A DNA stretch of 24,077 nt from NCBI GenBank assembly GCA_035628645.1, contig DASPJL010000183.1, positions 1 to 24,077 of the forward strand, in the 5' to 3' direction. This DNA comes from DASPJL01 sp035628645 (GTDB lineage Bacteria; Bacteroidota; Bacteroidia; Cytophagales; Cyclobacteriaceae). This document shows positions 8,490 to 16,112 of the stretch, piece by piece (position 1 is the stretch's first letter; the number at the start of each line of letters is the position of its first letter). The translations under genes were made by a program, and so were the position numbers. The notes beneath the pieces are model-generated. The model did no database searches. It was not told where the DNA came from and saw only the letters and a program-made list of their open reading frames with translations.

Positions 8490-8812
8490 CTATTTCGACG
8501 TTCTTTTCTTTAGATCGTTATTTTTAGAATCGGCCTTTATTCTATATTTTAAAAAATTGAGAATAAATATAACATAAACAATTAATGCCCATAGGGAAAC
8601 CGCCTTTGCGAAGCCATTCAAATCATAAATGCCAAATAAACAGGACAAGGCCAGTAGAAGCCAGAAAACAGAATGACCGTATTTAAGTATTAACCGCTGA
8701 AAGGCAATATTTCCTTTGCAGGTATTTTCTTAGGAACAAAAAGGTAAACTACTGCTATCAGCAGACAAACAATCAGCCACACTATTAATGGAAGTCCCCA
8801 AAATTCTTTCAT
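8490..8812 (-). pseudogene. Small three-helix membrane protein gene with a single-base frameshift
   Basis: On the minus strand an ATG at 8812 opens a frame reading MKEFWGLPLIVWLIV..., with one membrane helix, that stops at 8690 after 40 codons. The other frame, entered near 8722-8730, continues from the same region as ...GNIAFQRLILKYGHSVF... with two more membrane helices and a Lys/Arg-rich tail ending at a TAG at 8490-8492. It has no usable start of its own. Adding one base at the AAAGG run near the junction joins the two into a plausible 107-aa protein with three membrane segments and a basic cytosolic tail. The 323-bp length is one short of a multiple of three, as expected for a one-base loss. 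It is either a real pseudogene or a sequencing or assembly error; programmed frameshifting is less likely. Function unknown. Confidence 0.65.
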
Positions 8813-8843
8813 CCTAATCAATTAAAGTTTTTAGCAATGTTTG

Positions 8844-8862
8844 TCTCCCTATTAGCGGGAGA
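8844..8862. repeat. GC-rich hairpin between the VOC gene and the small membrane gene
   Basis: TCTCCC (8844-8849) and GGGAGA (8857-8862) form a perfect 6-bp stem with a 7-nt loop, flanked by GCAA and TTGC that could extend it with a bulge. It lies 32 bp upstream of the ATG of the frameshifted gene and about 130 bp beyond the VOC stop on the same strand. No strong T-run follows on either strand. It could be a weak terminator or part of a leader. Confidence 0.3.
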
Positions 8863-8991
8863 TTTGCTGCTTATTTTAATTTTAAGAATAAAGATATAGA
8901 AAGAATTCTTAAGTTATTTTTTTGAATTGACCTGAGTGTTTTAACTGATCTGGTTTCTACAAAATATTTGATAATCGAAAAATTCTACTGC

Positions 8992-9363
8992 TTATTTAAT
9001 AGTAGTAATCCACCATACATTTCCAAAAGGATCTCTTATGCCGCCGCTCCTTCCATACTCCTTGTCTTCTATTTCCATTAATGAAGTGGCTCCTTGTTCC
9101 AGCGCCTTTTTATAAGTTTTGTCTACATCTTCCACATAGATAAACATTCCGGCATTTTGAGCCTGCCACTGTCCAGTACTTCCGGCAAACATCACCGTGC
9201 TGCCGTTGATATTTACTTCAGCATGCATAATTTCCGATTCATTTCTCATGTATTTGGCGGTTTCTTCCGCACCAAAAACATTCTTTAAGAAATCCATAAA
9301 CTTGCCTGCCTCTTTCACGATTATATAAGGCATTATTGTCTGATGTCCGGTTGGGATTTTCAT
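8992..9363 (-). CDS. VOC (glyoxalase/bleomycin-resistance fold) family protein
   Basis: 123 aa, a single vicinal-oxygen-chelate domain of two beta-alpha-beta-beta-beta repeats. The start resembles PhnB/YdeM-like members (HQTIMPYIIVKEAGKFMDFLKNVFGAEE), with the conserved H47 in IMHAEV, then FIYVEDVDK and the terminal RDPFGNVWWI motif. Metal-ligand candidates are H7, H47 and an acidic residue near the end of the fold. PhnB-like and glyoxalase-like VOC proteins in this length class mostly have no assigned reaction. It follows the AraC regulator gene by 111 bp on the same strand, so it may be its target or be co-transcribed. A TACTTTTG box on the minus strand (9427-9434) suggests a promoter of its own. 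Confidence 0.88.
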   Translation of the reverse strand: MKIPTGHQTIMPYIIVKEAGKFMDFLKNVFGAEETAKYMRNESEIMHAEVNINGSTVMFAGSTGQWQAQNAGMFIYVEDVDKTYKKALEQGATSLMEIEDKEYGRSGGIRDPFGNVWWITTIK

Positions 9364-9426
9364 GTGTTGTGATTTATGCTTTTTAAAATTGATAATGAAC
9401 TATTATTTTTTACGGTAATCTATTGT

Positions 9427-9434
9427 CAAAAGTA
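9427..9434 (-). promoter_or_regulatory. Possible -7 box of the VOC gene promoter
   Basis: On the minus strand the sequence reads TACTTTTG, a full match to TAnnTTTG, 63 bp before the VOC start. A TTTTTG lies only 16 bp further upstream, slightly closer than the usual 19-20, so the promoter is tentative. Confidence 0.4.
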
Positions 9435-9474
9435 GGCGTTTATAAATCACCAAAAATTGGAAAAACACGACATT

Positions 9475-10278
9475 TTATACTTCTCTATACTCACTTCCTT
9501 CCGCATTGCCCGAAAAGTATGCTTTGGGATGATATCCGGAAAATTCTTTAAAGTCGTGAATAAAATGCGACTGGTCATAATATCCACAGTCGAAAGCAAT
9601 TTGAGTCAATGGTTTTTTGTAGTTTCCATAATCTTTCAATGCAGTCTGAAACCGGATAATCCTTGAGTACAATTTGGGGCTAAAACCTGCATATTCTTTA
9701 AATTTCCTTTCAAATTGCCTTGTGGAAAGGCAAAAATTATCCGATAGTTTTTCGACGGAAAGGGTGCCTCCAGAATTGATTATATGATTTATCGCTGCAA
9801 AAACACCCGGTTCTTCTCTTTTTATTTTTTTAACACGGTTTTCTAAAAATGAAGAAAGGATTTTTACACGCTCCAAATTATCTCCCGCTAACATCATTTT
9901 TTCTTCTAATTCTCCTCCTTCATTTCCTAATAATGTTTGAAGGTCCACCAGTTGATTACTCAGCTCAGTGGAGGGCAAAGAAAAAAGTTGGGGAATTGCA
10001 AAAGGGTAAAGATATACACCGAAAATGGCAAAATTTTCAAAGGTTATAAAACGCTTGAAATTCTGTGACTGTGCATGTATTAAAGAGTAAGATTGTTTGA
10101 TGTTCTCTTTATCAGTAAGTTCCTCGAACGTTCCTTTATAATGAAATATAAGTTCAGAGCAACCATCTGCCAGGGAGCGATAAATATAACTTTCATTAAC
10201 GCTGTCCCCTTCCAGAACCCAGAAGAATCTGACAAAATCCTTTAAGAAAGCAGGAGGATCAAACATTTGGTATTTCAT
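9475..10278 (-). CDS. AraC family transcriptional regulator
   Basis: 267 aa. Residues 1-150 form a sensing domain of the type common in Bacteroidetes AraC regulators (begins MKYQMFDPPAFLKDFVRFFWVLEG; contains ADGCSELIFHYKG). Residues 160-258 are the DNA-binding domain with two helix-turn-helix motifs: the first around LSVEKLSDNFCLSTRQFERKF (about 173-193) and the second around ITQ/LTQIAFDCGYYDQSHFIHDFK (about 224-244), then the conserved GYHPKAY. It likely responds to a small ligand and activates nearby genes, with the VOC gene 111 bp downstream the obvious candidate. The ligand is unknown. No TAnnTTTG box was found directly upstream. Confidence 0.92.
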   Translation of the reverse strand: MKYQMFDPPAFLKDFVRFFWVLEGDSVNESYIYRSLADGCSELIFHYKGTFEELTDKENIKQSYSLIHAQSQNFKRFITFENFAIFGVYLYPFAIPQLFSLPSTELSNQLVDLQTLLGNEGGELEEKMMLAGDNLERVKILSSFLENRVKKIKREEPGVFAAINHIINSGGTLSVEKLSDNFCLSTRQFERKFKEYAGFSPKLYSRIIRFQTALKDYGNYKKPLTQIAFDCGYYDQSHFIHDFKEFSGYHPKAYFSGNAEGSEYREV

Positions 10279-10449
10279 TGAACTTGGTTTTCTGGTTATA
10301 AAGCTTTACTATTTTTTTTAATTCTTCTTTTTATAGGTTACGGTTTCCAATAAAATTCTTTTTCAGCAGGCGGTAATATCTGATGGAATGTCGTAAATCA
10401 ATTCGAACCGTTTTTCGTATTAGTATTGAAAATTAAATCATGCTTACTT

Positions 10450-11088
10450 ATGGAAAAAATATTTACTAATTATAAAGCATTCTTTTTACTTATAATAGTC
10501 ATCCTGCTATGGGGAATTAATCCAGTCAAAGCACAGGTAGCTTCTACATGGAGTGCAGGTTTGGAAGTAGGGCCAGGGTTTGCCAGGTATGATGGCGATG
10601 CGGAAAATCATGATTTTAAAGCAGGCGTTATCGCTGGGGGATTTTTAACTTATAGTGTAGTAAACACTTTTGGAATTACAGGTAAAGTATTATTCTCTCA
10701 AAAGGGTTCAAGGTTTTCAGATAATGGAACGCGGGTAAAGCAAACGTTGGATTATTTGGAAGTACCGGTTTTAGGAAGATTTTTTTTAAATAGGGAAGGA
10801 AGGTTCAGACCTAATATTTTTATCGGCCCTTCATTTGGATTTTTGTTGGGAGTGAAAAATAAACGGGGAAACGGAGAAAATGTGAAAATCCCTGCCGATG
10901 AAAGGGACAATATCAGCGAATTTGATTTGGGAATAACAGGAGGACTGGGATTAAATTATGAAATTTTAAATGAAACTAGAATTTTAATTGACGCCCGATA
11001 TACCCATGGATTATCCGATATAATAGATCCCGGAGAATTTAATAACAGAGGAATTGGTGTTACTATAGGAATGTCGTTCGGACTTTAA
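10450..11088 (+). CDS. Outer-membrane beta-barrel protein (PorT/OmpA-like barrel)
   Basis: 212 aa from the ATG at 10450; the frame also reaches a TTG at 10426, but only the ATG gives a proper signal peptide (MEKIFTNYKAFFLLIIVILL..., ending VKA with cleavage before Q). The mature part consists of alternating beta strands rich in Gly and aromatic residues (LEVGPGFARYDG, VIAGGFLTYSVVNTFGITGKVLFSQKG, ITGGLGLNYEI, IGVTIGMSFGL), the pattern of an eight-stranded outer-membrane barrel of the porin-family/PorT-like group. Such proteins are common in Bacteroidetes and mostly of unknown role. The gene stands alone, with the converging epimerase gene 115 bp away. Confidence 0.85.
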   Translation: MEKIFTNYKAFFLLIIVILLWGINPVKAQVASTWSAGLEVGPGFARYDGDAENHDFKAGVIAGGFLTYSVVNTFGITGKVLFSQKGSRFSDNGTRVKQTLDYLEVPVLGRFFLNREGRFRPNIFIGPSFGFLLGVKNKRGNGENVKIPADERDNISEFDLGITGGLGLNYEILNETRILIDARYTHGLSDIIDPGEFNNRGIGVTIGMSFGL

Positions 11089-11108
11089 TCAATTTAATCA
11101 GACTTCAT

Positions 11109-11202
11109 CATTACAAATATCGACAAGACGTAAGAATAAAGCCCTGACGGCTGACACACTTTATTGCTTATCCCTTACTCGTCATTCGTCATTCCAAATT
11201 CG
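11109..11202. repeat. Intergenic stretch with repeated CGTCATT words
   Basis: Between the barrel gene and the epimerase gene the sequence contains CGTCATT three times within about 30 bp (around 11178-11206), overlapping the end of the epimerase gene. Short recurrent words of this kind occur in intergenic DNA of many Bacteroidetes. No coding or folding role is evident. Confidence 0.35.
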
Positions 11203-11607
11203 TCATTTAATAGTTTGGCATAATTCTACCAACACTCCATTGCTGGTTTTAGGATGAACAAAACAAATGAGTTTATTGTCCGCGCCTTGCTTAGGTTCTT
11301 CATTTATGAAAGTAAATCCTTCTGCTTTTAACTCTTCAATTGCCTCATAAATATCCTCCACTTCAAAGGCGATATGATGGATGCCCTCCCCTTTTTTTTC
11401 AATGAATTTCGATATGGGGCCTTGGTCAGAAATAGCCGCAAGAAGCTCGATTTTTGTGTCGTTAACGTTAAAAAAAGAGGTAGTTACACTTTCAGAAGTC
11501 ACTTCTTCAATTTTATAATTGTCACGTCCCAGCAATGCCGCAAATAATTTATTTGAATTGCTCAGGTCTTTTACCGCTACTCCGATGTGGTCTACTTTTA
11601 GGATCAT
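11203..11607 (-). CDS. mce: Methylmalonyl-CoA epimerase
   Basis: 134 aa VOC-fold protein that interconverts (R)- and (S)-methylmalonyl-CoA, linking propionyl-CoA metabolism to succinyl-CoA. Motifs of the epimerase subfamily are clear: DHIGVAVKDL at the start, IELLAAISDQGPISKFIEKKGEGIHHIAFEV in the middle, and FVHPKTSNGVLVELCQ at the end. Likely metal ligands are H7, H78 and E128, with the 50-residue gap between the last two as in the characterised enzyme. Length is typical. No methylmalonyl-CoA mutase gene is in the window. The gene is divergent from the iron-sulfur protein gene (174 bp between starts). A strong family call. Confidence 0.94.
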   Translation of the reverse strand: MILKVDHIGVAVKDLSNSNKLFAALLGRDNYKIEEVTSESVTTSFFNVNDTKIELLAAISDQGPISKFIEKKGEGIHHIAFEVEDIYEAIEELKAEGFTFINEEPKQGADNKLICFVHPKTSNGVLVELCQTIK

Positions 11608-11746
11608 GAGGAAATGTTAAAGGATTGCCTATTTAATAAAATACAATATTCACGAAACTTATTTAAAATTCAACATTCGAAATTTAACATTTCTGCAAAG
11701 AACTTTTTAAGGGTAAATTCAGTTTTAGATGCAGTTATTTTAAGAT

Positions 11747-11754
11747 TATATTTG
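11747..11754 (+). promoter_or_regulatory. Predicted promoter -7 box of the IscA/SufA-type gene
   Basis: TATATTTG matches TAnnTTTG fully, 27 bp before the ATG at 11782. The -33 region around 11723-11726 is only TTTT. The box lies inside the long open frame that could be read from 11614, which supports 11782 as the real start. Confidence 0.55.
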
Positions 11755-11781
11755 TCAAAGAATTCTAAAACTCAATCAACG

Positions 11782-12108
11782 ATGATAAGCGTTACAGATA
11801 AAGCAAAAAGCAGAATAGACGAACTCATAAAAGCTGAAGGCTATACAAAGGATCATAATGTCAGGGTTTCTGTGAAAGGTGGAGGATGTTCAGGTTTAAT
11901 GTATGACTTGACTTTTGATGATAAAATTAGTCCCAGCGATCAGGTTTTTGAAGATAAAGGAGTGAAGATAATGGTAGATAAAAAGAGCCTTTTATACCTG
12001 GCCGGCACCGTTCTTGAATTTTCTGACGGATTAAACGGCAAAGGATTTCAGTTCATCAACCCTAATGCCTCAAGAACTTGCGGCTGCGGTGAAAGCTTCG
12101 CGGTATAA
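11782..12108 (+). CDS. IscA/SufA family iron-sulfur cluster assembly protein (HesB-type)
   Basis: 108 aa A-type carrier, which binds an Fe-S cluster or iron and passes it to apo-proteins. The three conserved cysteines are seen: one in GGGCSGLMY (residue about 36) and two in the terminal SRTCGCGESFAV. The start is chosen at 11782 (MISVTDKAK), because the family begins here and a promoter box sits 27 bp upstream; the frame upstream to 11614 has no family similarity and its codons read as non-coding. The length is standard for IscA/SufA. No other suf or isc genes are nearby, so it could act as a general carrier (ErpA-like). Strong family call; the specific name is uncertain. Confidence 0.93.
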   Translation: MISVTDKAKSRIDELIKAEGYTKDHNVRVSVKGGGCSGLMYDLTFDDKISPSDQVFEDKGVKIMVDKKSLLYLAGTVLEFSDGLNGKGFQFINPNASRTCGCGESFAV

Positions 12109-12117
12109 TTCGATAGA

Positions 12118-12150
12118 TTTTAGCTGTTAGCCTTCAGCTTTCAGCTAAAA
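12118..12150. terminator. Probable bidirectional terminator between converging genes
   Basis: TTTTAGCTG (12118-12126) and CAGCTAAAA (12142-12150) are perfect 9-bp complements with a 15-nt loop. The T and A ends give U-rich tails on both strands. It lies between the iron-sulfur protein gene (plus) and the T9SS protein gene (minus), the right place for a shared terminator. Confidence 0.65.
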
Positions 12151-12163
12151 CCTATAATATTTT

Positions 12164-13618
12164 TTACTCAACAACTACTTTTCCTGTTCCCTGTTTTTTT
12201 CCGGAGCTATGAACCTGATAGTAATAAATCCCTGGTTTTAATTCCTCAACTTTTATTTCAGCCCTTTCTTCAGAATTTAATCTTTGGCTTTTTATTATTT
12301 TACCTGTTGTATTATATAATAATATAACAGGTTTCCTAAATAAAGAAGTATTTACAAAAAAGGATTCTTTTGTGGGGTTAGGAAATGCAGGAATAGCTTG
12401 ATAAAATATTTCAGGATCAGTTCCTGTGGGATCAACAGGAGGGACCCCGGGTTCTGTTTTATAATTAAATATTTTCCCTTTCTGAGGATTAAGTATGTAA
12501 GTTAAATCTTTTCTGGAAACTCCAATTGGGTTAATTAAACTCCCCATGAATGTAATTATATAAGGATTGTCTCTTATTAAAGTAGAATCAAATTCGAATG
12601 AGAATTTGCCCAGTTTATAATCGGCAGAATCATAAGTTTCAAAAGCGGCATTTTCGTCTATCAAAAGTTCTGAATAGGCTTCCAGTTTTAAATTAATGTA
12701 AAGAGGGGAATTTTTAAGTCTAACTTTTAATTCCAGCGGCTCACCTTCTTCCAAATCAATTACATTAAATTCTTTTAGTTTAACTGTGTCGACTTTTTCA
12801 ATTTCAATATAGTAGTCTGATTCTGTAATGACAATTTGGAAATCCCTTACAGAATATCCGACTAATCTTCCATTTCTAAATTCTGATACTTTCACCGCAA
12901 TAGAATATTCTCCTGTTTTGCCCGGTTGGTTCCAAATTATGTTTCCTGAAAATGGATTAATTGACAGTTCTTGTGGAATGTCAGAGCCTTCATAGAAATT
13001 AGGGTGATTGGGGAATTTGTAATTAGGAACTTCAAAGGCTGTGCCCGTTTCGCATCCATTTCCTTCCTTAAAAGCCCTTGGGGTAAGAAATTCAAAACTC
13101 AGGCTATCTCCTTCGGGATCCAGCCCTGCTATTGTATGGGAAAAGTCATTTCCTGTAAATCCTTCTAAAATAGGTCTTTCGTGGAAGATGAAAGAATCAT
13201 TAGGGGTGAAAGCATCAATAACAATTTTAGACTCTATATAAAAGGAAATCTGTACAGAATTACCGTCATTGATATTGTTTATATTCTCGTTTCTGTTCTC
13301 TTCATTGAAACTAATAATATACGACCCATCCGCTGGAAAAGAATGTGTGAAAAAAAAGTTTAATATTTCAGTATCAGGTTCAACCTGAATTCGCCTACTA
13401 AGGTCAACTATGTCACAGGCGGTCCCATCTCCAAAATTTAAGGTTGCATTCGGTTGGTCTACGCCCTGAACATCCCGATAAATAGTCAATTTTATGGAAT
13501 AAGTTCGAGTCGAACGATCGATACTTTTATAAGTTATTTCCCCACCTTTAAGATGTGTCGCAAGAGAGCAAAAAGAATTAAGAATGAAAATGAATACAAA
13601 GACTAAAAAATGTTTCAT
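12164..13618 (-). CDS. Secreted T9SS type A cargo protein, gliding-associated N-terminal module
   Basis: 484 aa. Signal peptide MKHFLVFVFIFILNSFCSLA, then THLKGGEITYKSIDRSTRTYSI, the start common to large Bacteroidetes surface and gliding-associated proteins. Residues about 20-290 look like two or more beta-sandwich modules (LDPEGDSLSFEF; SGNIIWNQPGKTGEYSIAVKV is a cadherin/Ig-like end pattern). The last ~80 residues are a type A sorting domain, with AFPNPTKESFFVNT, a strand-rich core and GIYYYQVHSSGKKQGTGKVVVE, the signal that directs export through the type IX system and cell-surface attachment. Function of the body is unknown, but adhesion or a surface-matrix role is typical. No T9SS machinery gene is in the window. 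Confidence 0.85.
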   Translation of the reverse strand: MKHFLVFVFIFILNSFCSLATHLKGGEITYKSIDRSTRTYSIKLTIYRDVQGVDQPNATLNFGDGTACDIVDLSRRIQVEPDTEILNFFFTHSFPADGSYIISFNEENRNENINNINDGNSVQISFYIESKIVIDAFTPNDSFIFHERPILEGFTGNDFSHTIAGLDPEGDSLSFEFLTPRAFKEGNGCETGTAFEVPNYKFPNHPNFYEGSDIPQELSINPFSGNIIWNQPGKTGEYSIAVKVSEFRNGRLVGYSVRDFQIVITESDYYIEIEKVDTVKLKEFNVIDLEEGEPLELKVRLKNSPLYINLKLEAYSELLIDENAAFETYDSADYKLGKFSFEFDSTLIRDNPYIITFMGSLINPIGVSRKDLTYILNPQKGKIFNYKTEPGVPPVDPTGTDPEIFYQAIPAFPNPTKESFFVNTSLFRKPVILLYNTTGKIIKSQRLNSEERAEIKVEELKPGIYYYQVHSSGKKQGTGKVVVE

Positions 13619-13679
13619 AAAAAATAATTTAACGGGTCTAAAATTCTACTCTTTTTTAATCGATTAACAGAAATTTCTC

Positions 13680-13718
13680 ATTCTTATTTTCCCTAAATGG
13701 CTTATTTCCGATAAGAAT
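13680..13718. repeat. AT-rich inverted repeat upstream of the T9SS protein gene
   Basis: ATTCTTAT (13680-13687) and ATAAGAAT (13711-13718) are perfect 8-bp complements with a 23-nt spacer. It lies in the 190-bp gap between the rsgA stop and the T9SS gene start, both minus strand. A weak terminator of the waaA-rsgA transcript or chance are both possible. Confidence 0.3.
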
Positions 13719-13733
13719 AATCCTTGAAGAACT

Positions 13734-13807
13734 CATTCAACATTCAACATTCAATATTTGATATCTTTTCAATCAGCACATCATCACATAACCACATTAT
13801 CACATAA
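13734..13807. repeat. Intergenic short-word repeats (CATTCAA, ATCACATAA)
   Basis: CATTCAA-type words occur three times in a row (13734-13755), followed by ATCACATAA-like words at 13784-13807, just beyond the rsgA stop. Related words (ATTCAACATTC) recur at 11668-11678 upstream of the IscA/SufA-type gene. No ORF or stable fold is evident. Confidence 0.35.
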
Positions 13808-13808
13808 A

Positions 13809-14729
13809 TCAAGCTCTATTGTCCTCATTAAAAAACATGCTTTGGTAATTGTGATACCTGAATTCAGCAATTTCTTCATTTTCAACAGCCTTTTTTACTG
13901 CACAGCCTGGTTCATTTGTATGGGTACAATTATGGTATTTGCATTCATTTAGCAGCTCCCGCATTTCAGGAAAGTAATGGCTTATTTCCTCCGGTTCAAT
14001 TTCAATCAAACCCAATTCTTTAATTCCGGGTGTATCAATAATAAAAGTGTCCGGTCTGATTTTAAACATTTCAGCGAACGTCGTAGTATGTTTCCCTTTT
14101 TCCGCGAAATCAGAAATGGTATTTACCTTTTGATCCAGTTCAGGGGCAATGAGGTTAATGATCGAAGATTTTCCCACTCCTGAATGTCCTGAAAAAAGTG
14201 TCGTTTTTCCTTCTAATATATCGTTAAGTTCTGAAATTCCGGTTTGAGTTTGTATGGAAGTGAAAAGGCATTTATAACCTAATTTCTCATAGATGTTTTT
14301 TAAATAATTCTGCAACACTTTATCCTCCTCATTCATAATGTCTTGCTTGTTGAAGACAATAATCGCGGGAATTCTAAAGCTTTCACAGGAGACTAAGAAC
14401 CGGTCAATAAATCCAAGAGAAGTTCGTGGATATTTTAATGTTACTACCAATACCGATTGATCTACATTGGCAGCAATTATATGGCCTTGAGAAGACTTTT
14501 TTACTGATTTGCGGATGACATAATTTGTTCTTTCCACGATTTCATCAATCGCCATACGGCCATCGTTTTCATAATTGCAAACCACCTGGTCGCCTACAGC
14601 AATGGGGTTTGTTAGCTTAATATCTTTTATTTTATGTTTCCCCCGAAGTCGTGCTGAATAAGTTTTTCCATCTTCTCCCAACACTTCATACCATGAACCG
14701 GTTGATTTTGTAACGATGCCTTTTACCAT
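13809..14729 (-). CDS. rsgA: Ribosome small-subunit-dependent GTPase A
   Basis: 306 aa circularly permuted GTPase that assists late maturation of the 30S subunit. An OB-like N-terminal domain (residues 1-70) precedes the GTPase with motifs in the permuted order: NKQD (G4) at 127-130, then GHSGVGKSS (G1) at 181-189, KGKHTTT (G2) near 211-217 and DTPG (G3) at 232-235. The C-terminal zinc site is C263, C268, H270 and C276 (CKYHNCTHTNEPGC). All features of the family are present and its length is normal. It starts 21 bp after the waaA stop, so the two are very likely co-transcribed. Confidence 0.96.
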   Translation of the reverse strand: MVKGIVTKSTGSWYEVLGEDGKTYSARLRGKHKIKDIKLTNPIAVGDQVVCNYENDGRMAIDEIVERTNYVIRKSVKKSSQGHIIAANVDQSVLVVTLKYPRTSLGFIDRFLVSCESFRIPAIIVFNKQDIMNEEDKVLQNYLKNIYEKLGYKCLFTSIQTQTGISELNDILEGKTTLFSGHSGVGKSSIINLIAPELDQKVNTISDFAEKGKHTTTFAEMFKIRPDTFIIDTPGIKELGLIEIEPEEISHYFPEMRELLNECKYHNCTHTNEPGCAVKKAVENEEIAEFRYHNYQSMFFNEDNRA

Positions 14730-14750
14730 AAATGAAGGGGATTTATTTGG

Positions 14751-15995
14751 TTACCTGATGATCAATTTACAGTAATCTATGATTTTTGAAGTAGCGCCGG
14801 TATTTTGTTCTATATAATCCGAAGCCTTTTCTTTGATTTGTATTCTTTTTTCAGGACTATGGTATAATTCAGAGAACCATTTAGCAAACTCCTGATTCGA
14901 TTTAACTGAAAAGGCAGCCTCAAGTTTTATCATGTCCCGGGCCTCTTTAAACCGCTGATAATTGGGACCGAAAAAAACCGGAATTCCCTGAACTACTGCT
15001 TCTAATATGTTGTGGATACCTTTTCCGAAACCACCGCCTATAAAAGCGTAGTTTCCGTACCTGTAAAGCGAAGAAAGCATTCCGATATTGTCTATAAAAA
15101 GAATCTGAAAATCCTTTACATTATCAAAATTAACTTGAGAAAACCGGATTGATTTTTTATTAATCCTTTTTATAAATCCTTCAATTTGATTTTCATCAAT
15201 TTCATGTGGTGCGATGATGAGTTTAAGCGGTTGACTGAATGAATTTATAAAAGGAATTAAAAGGTCCATGTCCTCAGACCAGGTACTTCCAGCCACAATG
15301 AGTGGTTGGTGATCCCTAAATTTTTCCATTAAAGGAATTTCAGCAGCGCTTGTGGATATTTGTTTTACTCTGTCAAACCGGGTATCTCCGGCAACTGTTA
15401 TTTCTTTATAATTGATACTTTCAAGAAGCTTTTTTGACTGCTCGTCCTGGACGAAAATGTGATTGAAATTTTTTAAGAGTGAAGCATAAAATTTTCCATA
15501 GGGTTTGAAAAACAATTGGCTTTCCCTGAAAATAGCCGATACGGAAATAAGGGGGATTTCATTTCTTTTTATTTCCCTGATGTAGTTATACCAGAATTCA
15601 TATTTGATGAAAAATATTACAGTAGGTTTGACGATAGCCAGGAACTTCCTTGCATTCCATTTATTGTCAATAGGAAGGTAAAAGATATAGTCGGCATGTG
15701 GATAATTCTTTCTTAATTCATAACCCGATGGGGAGAAGAAGGTTAGTAAAATTTTATAATCGGGAAAATCATGTCTGAATCTTTCAATTAATGGTCTGCC
15801 CTGTTCAAATTCTCCAACAGAAGCACAGTGAAACCATGCCAATTTTTTAACATCTTGAGGAATGGCCTGCGAAAGTCTTTTAAATATTTTTTTTCGGCCC
15901 TTGATCCATAACTTAGCTTTTGTATTAAAAACGGAGGAAGTTCTAATCAGCGTCAGATAGGAGAGTATAGCGAGGTTGTAAAGGAATTTTTCCAA
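14751..15995 (-). CDS. waaA: 3-deoxy-D-manno-octulosonic acid (KDO) transferase
   Basis: 414 aa GT30 glycosyltransferase that adds KDO from CMP-KDO to lipid A precursor in lipopolysaccharide synthesis, at the inner membrane. N-terminal hydrophobic anchor (residues 3-20), then the catalytic loop CASVGEFEQGRP with the probable base E62, and the C-terminal donor-binding motif GGGFGKGIHNILEAVVQGIPVFFGPN. Length and order match the family. The apparent start is a TTG at 15995 (reading LEKFLYNLAI, which fits the family N-terminus); no ATG lies nearby upstream, and an ATT upstream is also possible. It heads the waaA-rsgA pair, downstream of the terminator at 16014-16040. Also called kdtA. Confidence 0.95.
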   Translation of the reverse strand: MEKFLYNLAILSYLTLIRTSSVFNTKAKLWIKGRKKIFKRLSQAIPQDVKKLAWFHCASVGEFEQGRPLIERFRHDFPDYKILLTFFSPSGYELRKNYPHADYIFYLPIDNKWNARKFLAIVKPTVIFFIKYEFWYNYIREIKRNEIPLISVSAIFRESQLFFKPYGKFYASLLKNFNHIFVQDEQSKKLLESINYKEITVAGDTRFDRVKQISTSAAEIPLMEKFRDHQPLIVAGSTWSEDMDLLIPFINSFSQPLKLIIAPHEIDENQIEGFIKRINKKSIRFSQVNFDNVKDFQILFIDNIGMLSSLYRYGNYAFIGGGFGKGIHNILEAVVQGIPVFFGPNYQRFKEARDMIKLEAAFSVKSNQEFAKWFSELYHSPEKRIQIKEKASDYIEQNTGATSKIIDYCKLIIR

Positions 15996-16013
15996 AAAAA
16001 TAGTTTTTACAAA

Positions 16014-16040
16014 AATAAAAAAACCCTCGGTATCGAGGGC
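16014..16040 (-). terminator. Rho-independent terminator of the perR-peroxiredoxin transcript
   Basis: The hairpin CCCTCG-GTAT-CGAGGG (16024-16039) has a perfect 6-bp GC-rich stem. On the minus strand it is followed by a run of seven T. It lies 73 bp beyond the peroxiredoxin stop and just before the waaA start. On the plus strand it is followed by CTTTTT, but no plus-strand gene ends here. Confidence 0.85.
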
Positions 16041-16112
16041 TTTTTATTTGAAAATATAGTTTTTAATATAAACACTGATATTGCAATCCCTGAATTTCGT
16101 CAGGAAATATTA

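Noticed and set aside
11614..11781. N-terminal extension of the IscA/SufA-type gene to an ATG at 11614
   Set aside because: The added 56 residues have no family similarity, and a TATATTTG promoter box lies within them. The family start at 11782 fits.
16010..16017. TATTTTTG on the minus strand near waaA as a promoter
   Set aside because: It is part of the T-run of the terminator hairpin and has no -33 box.
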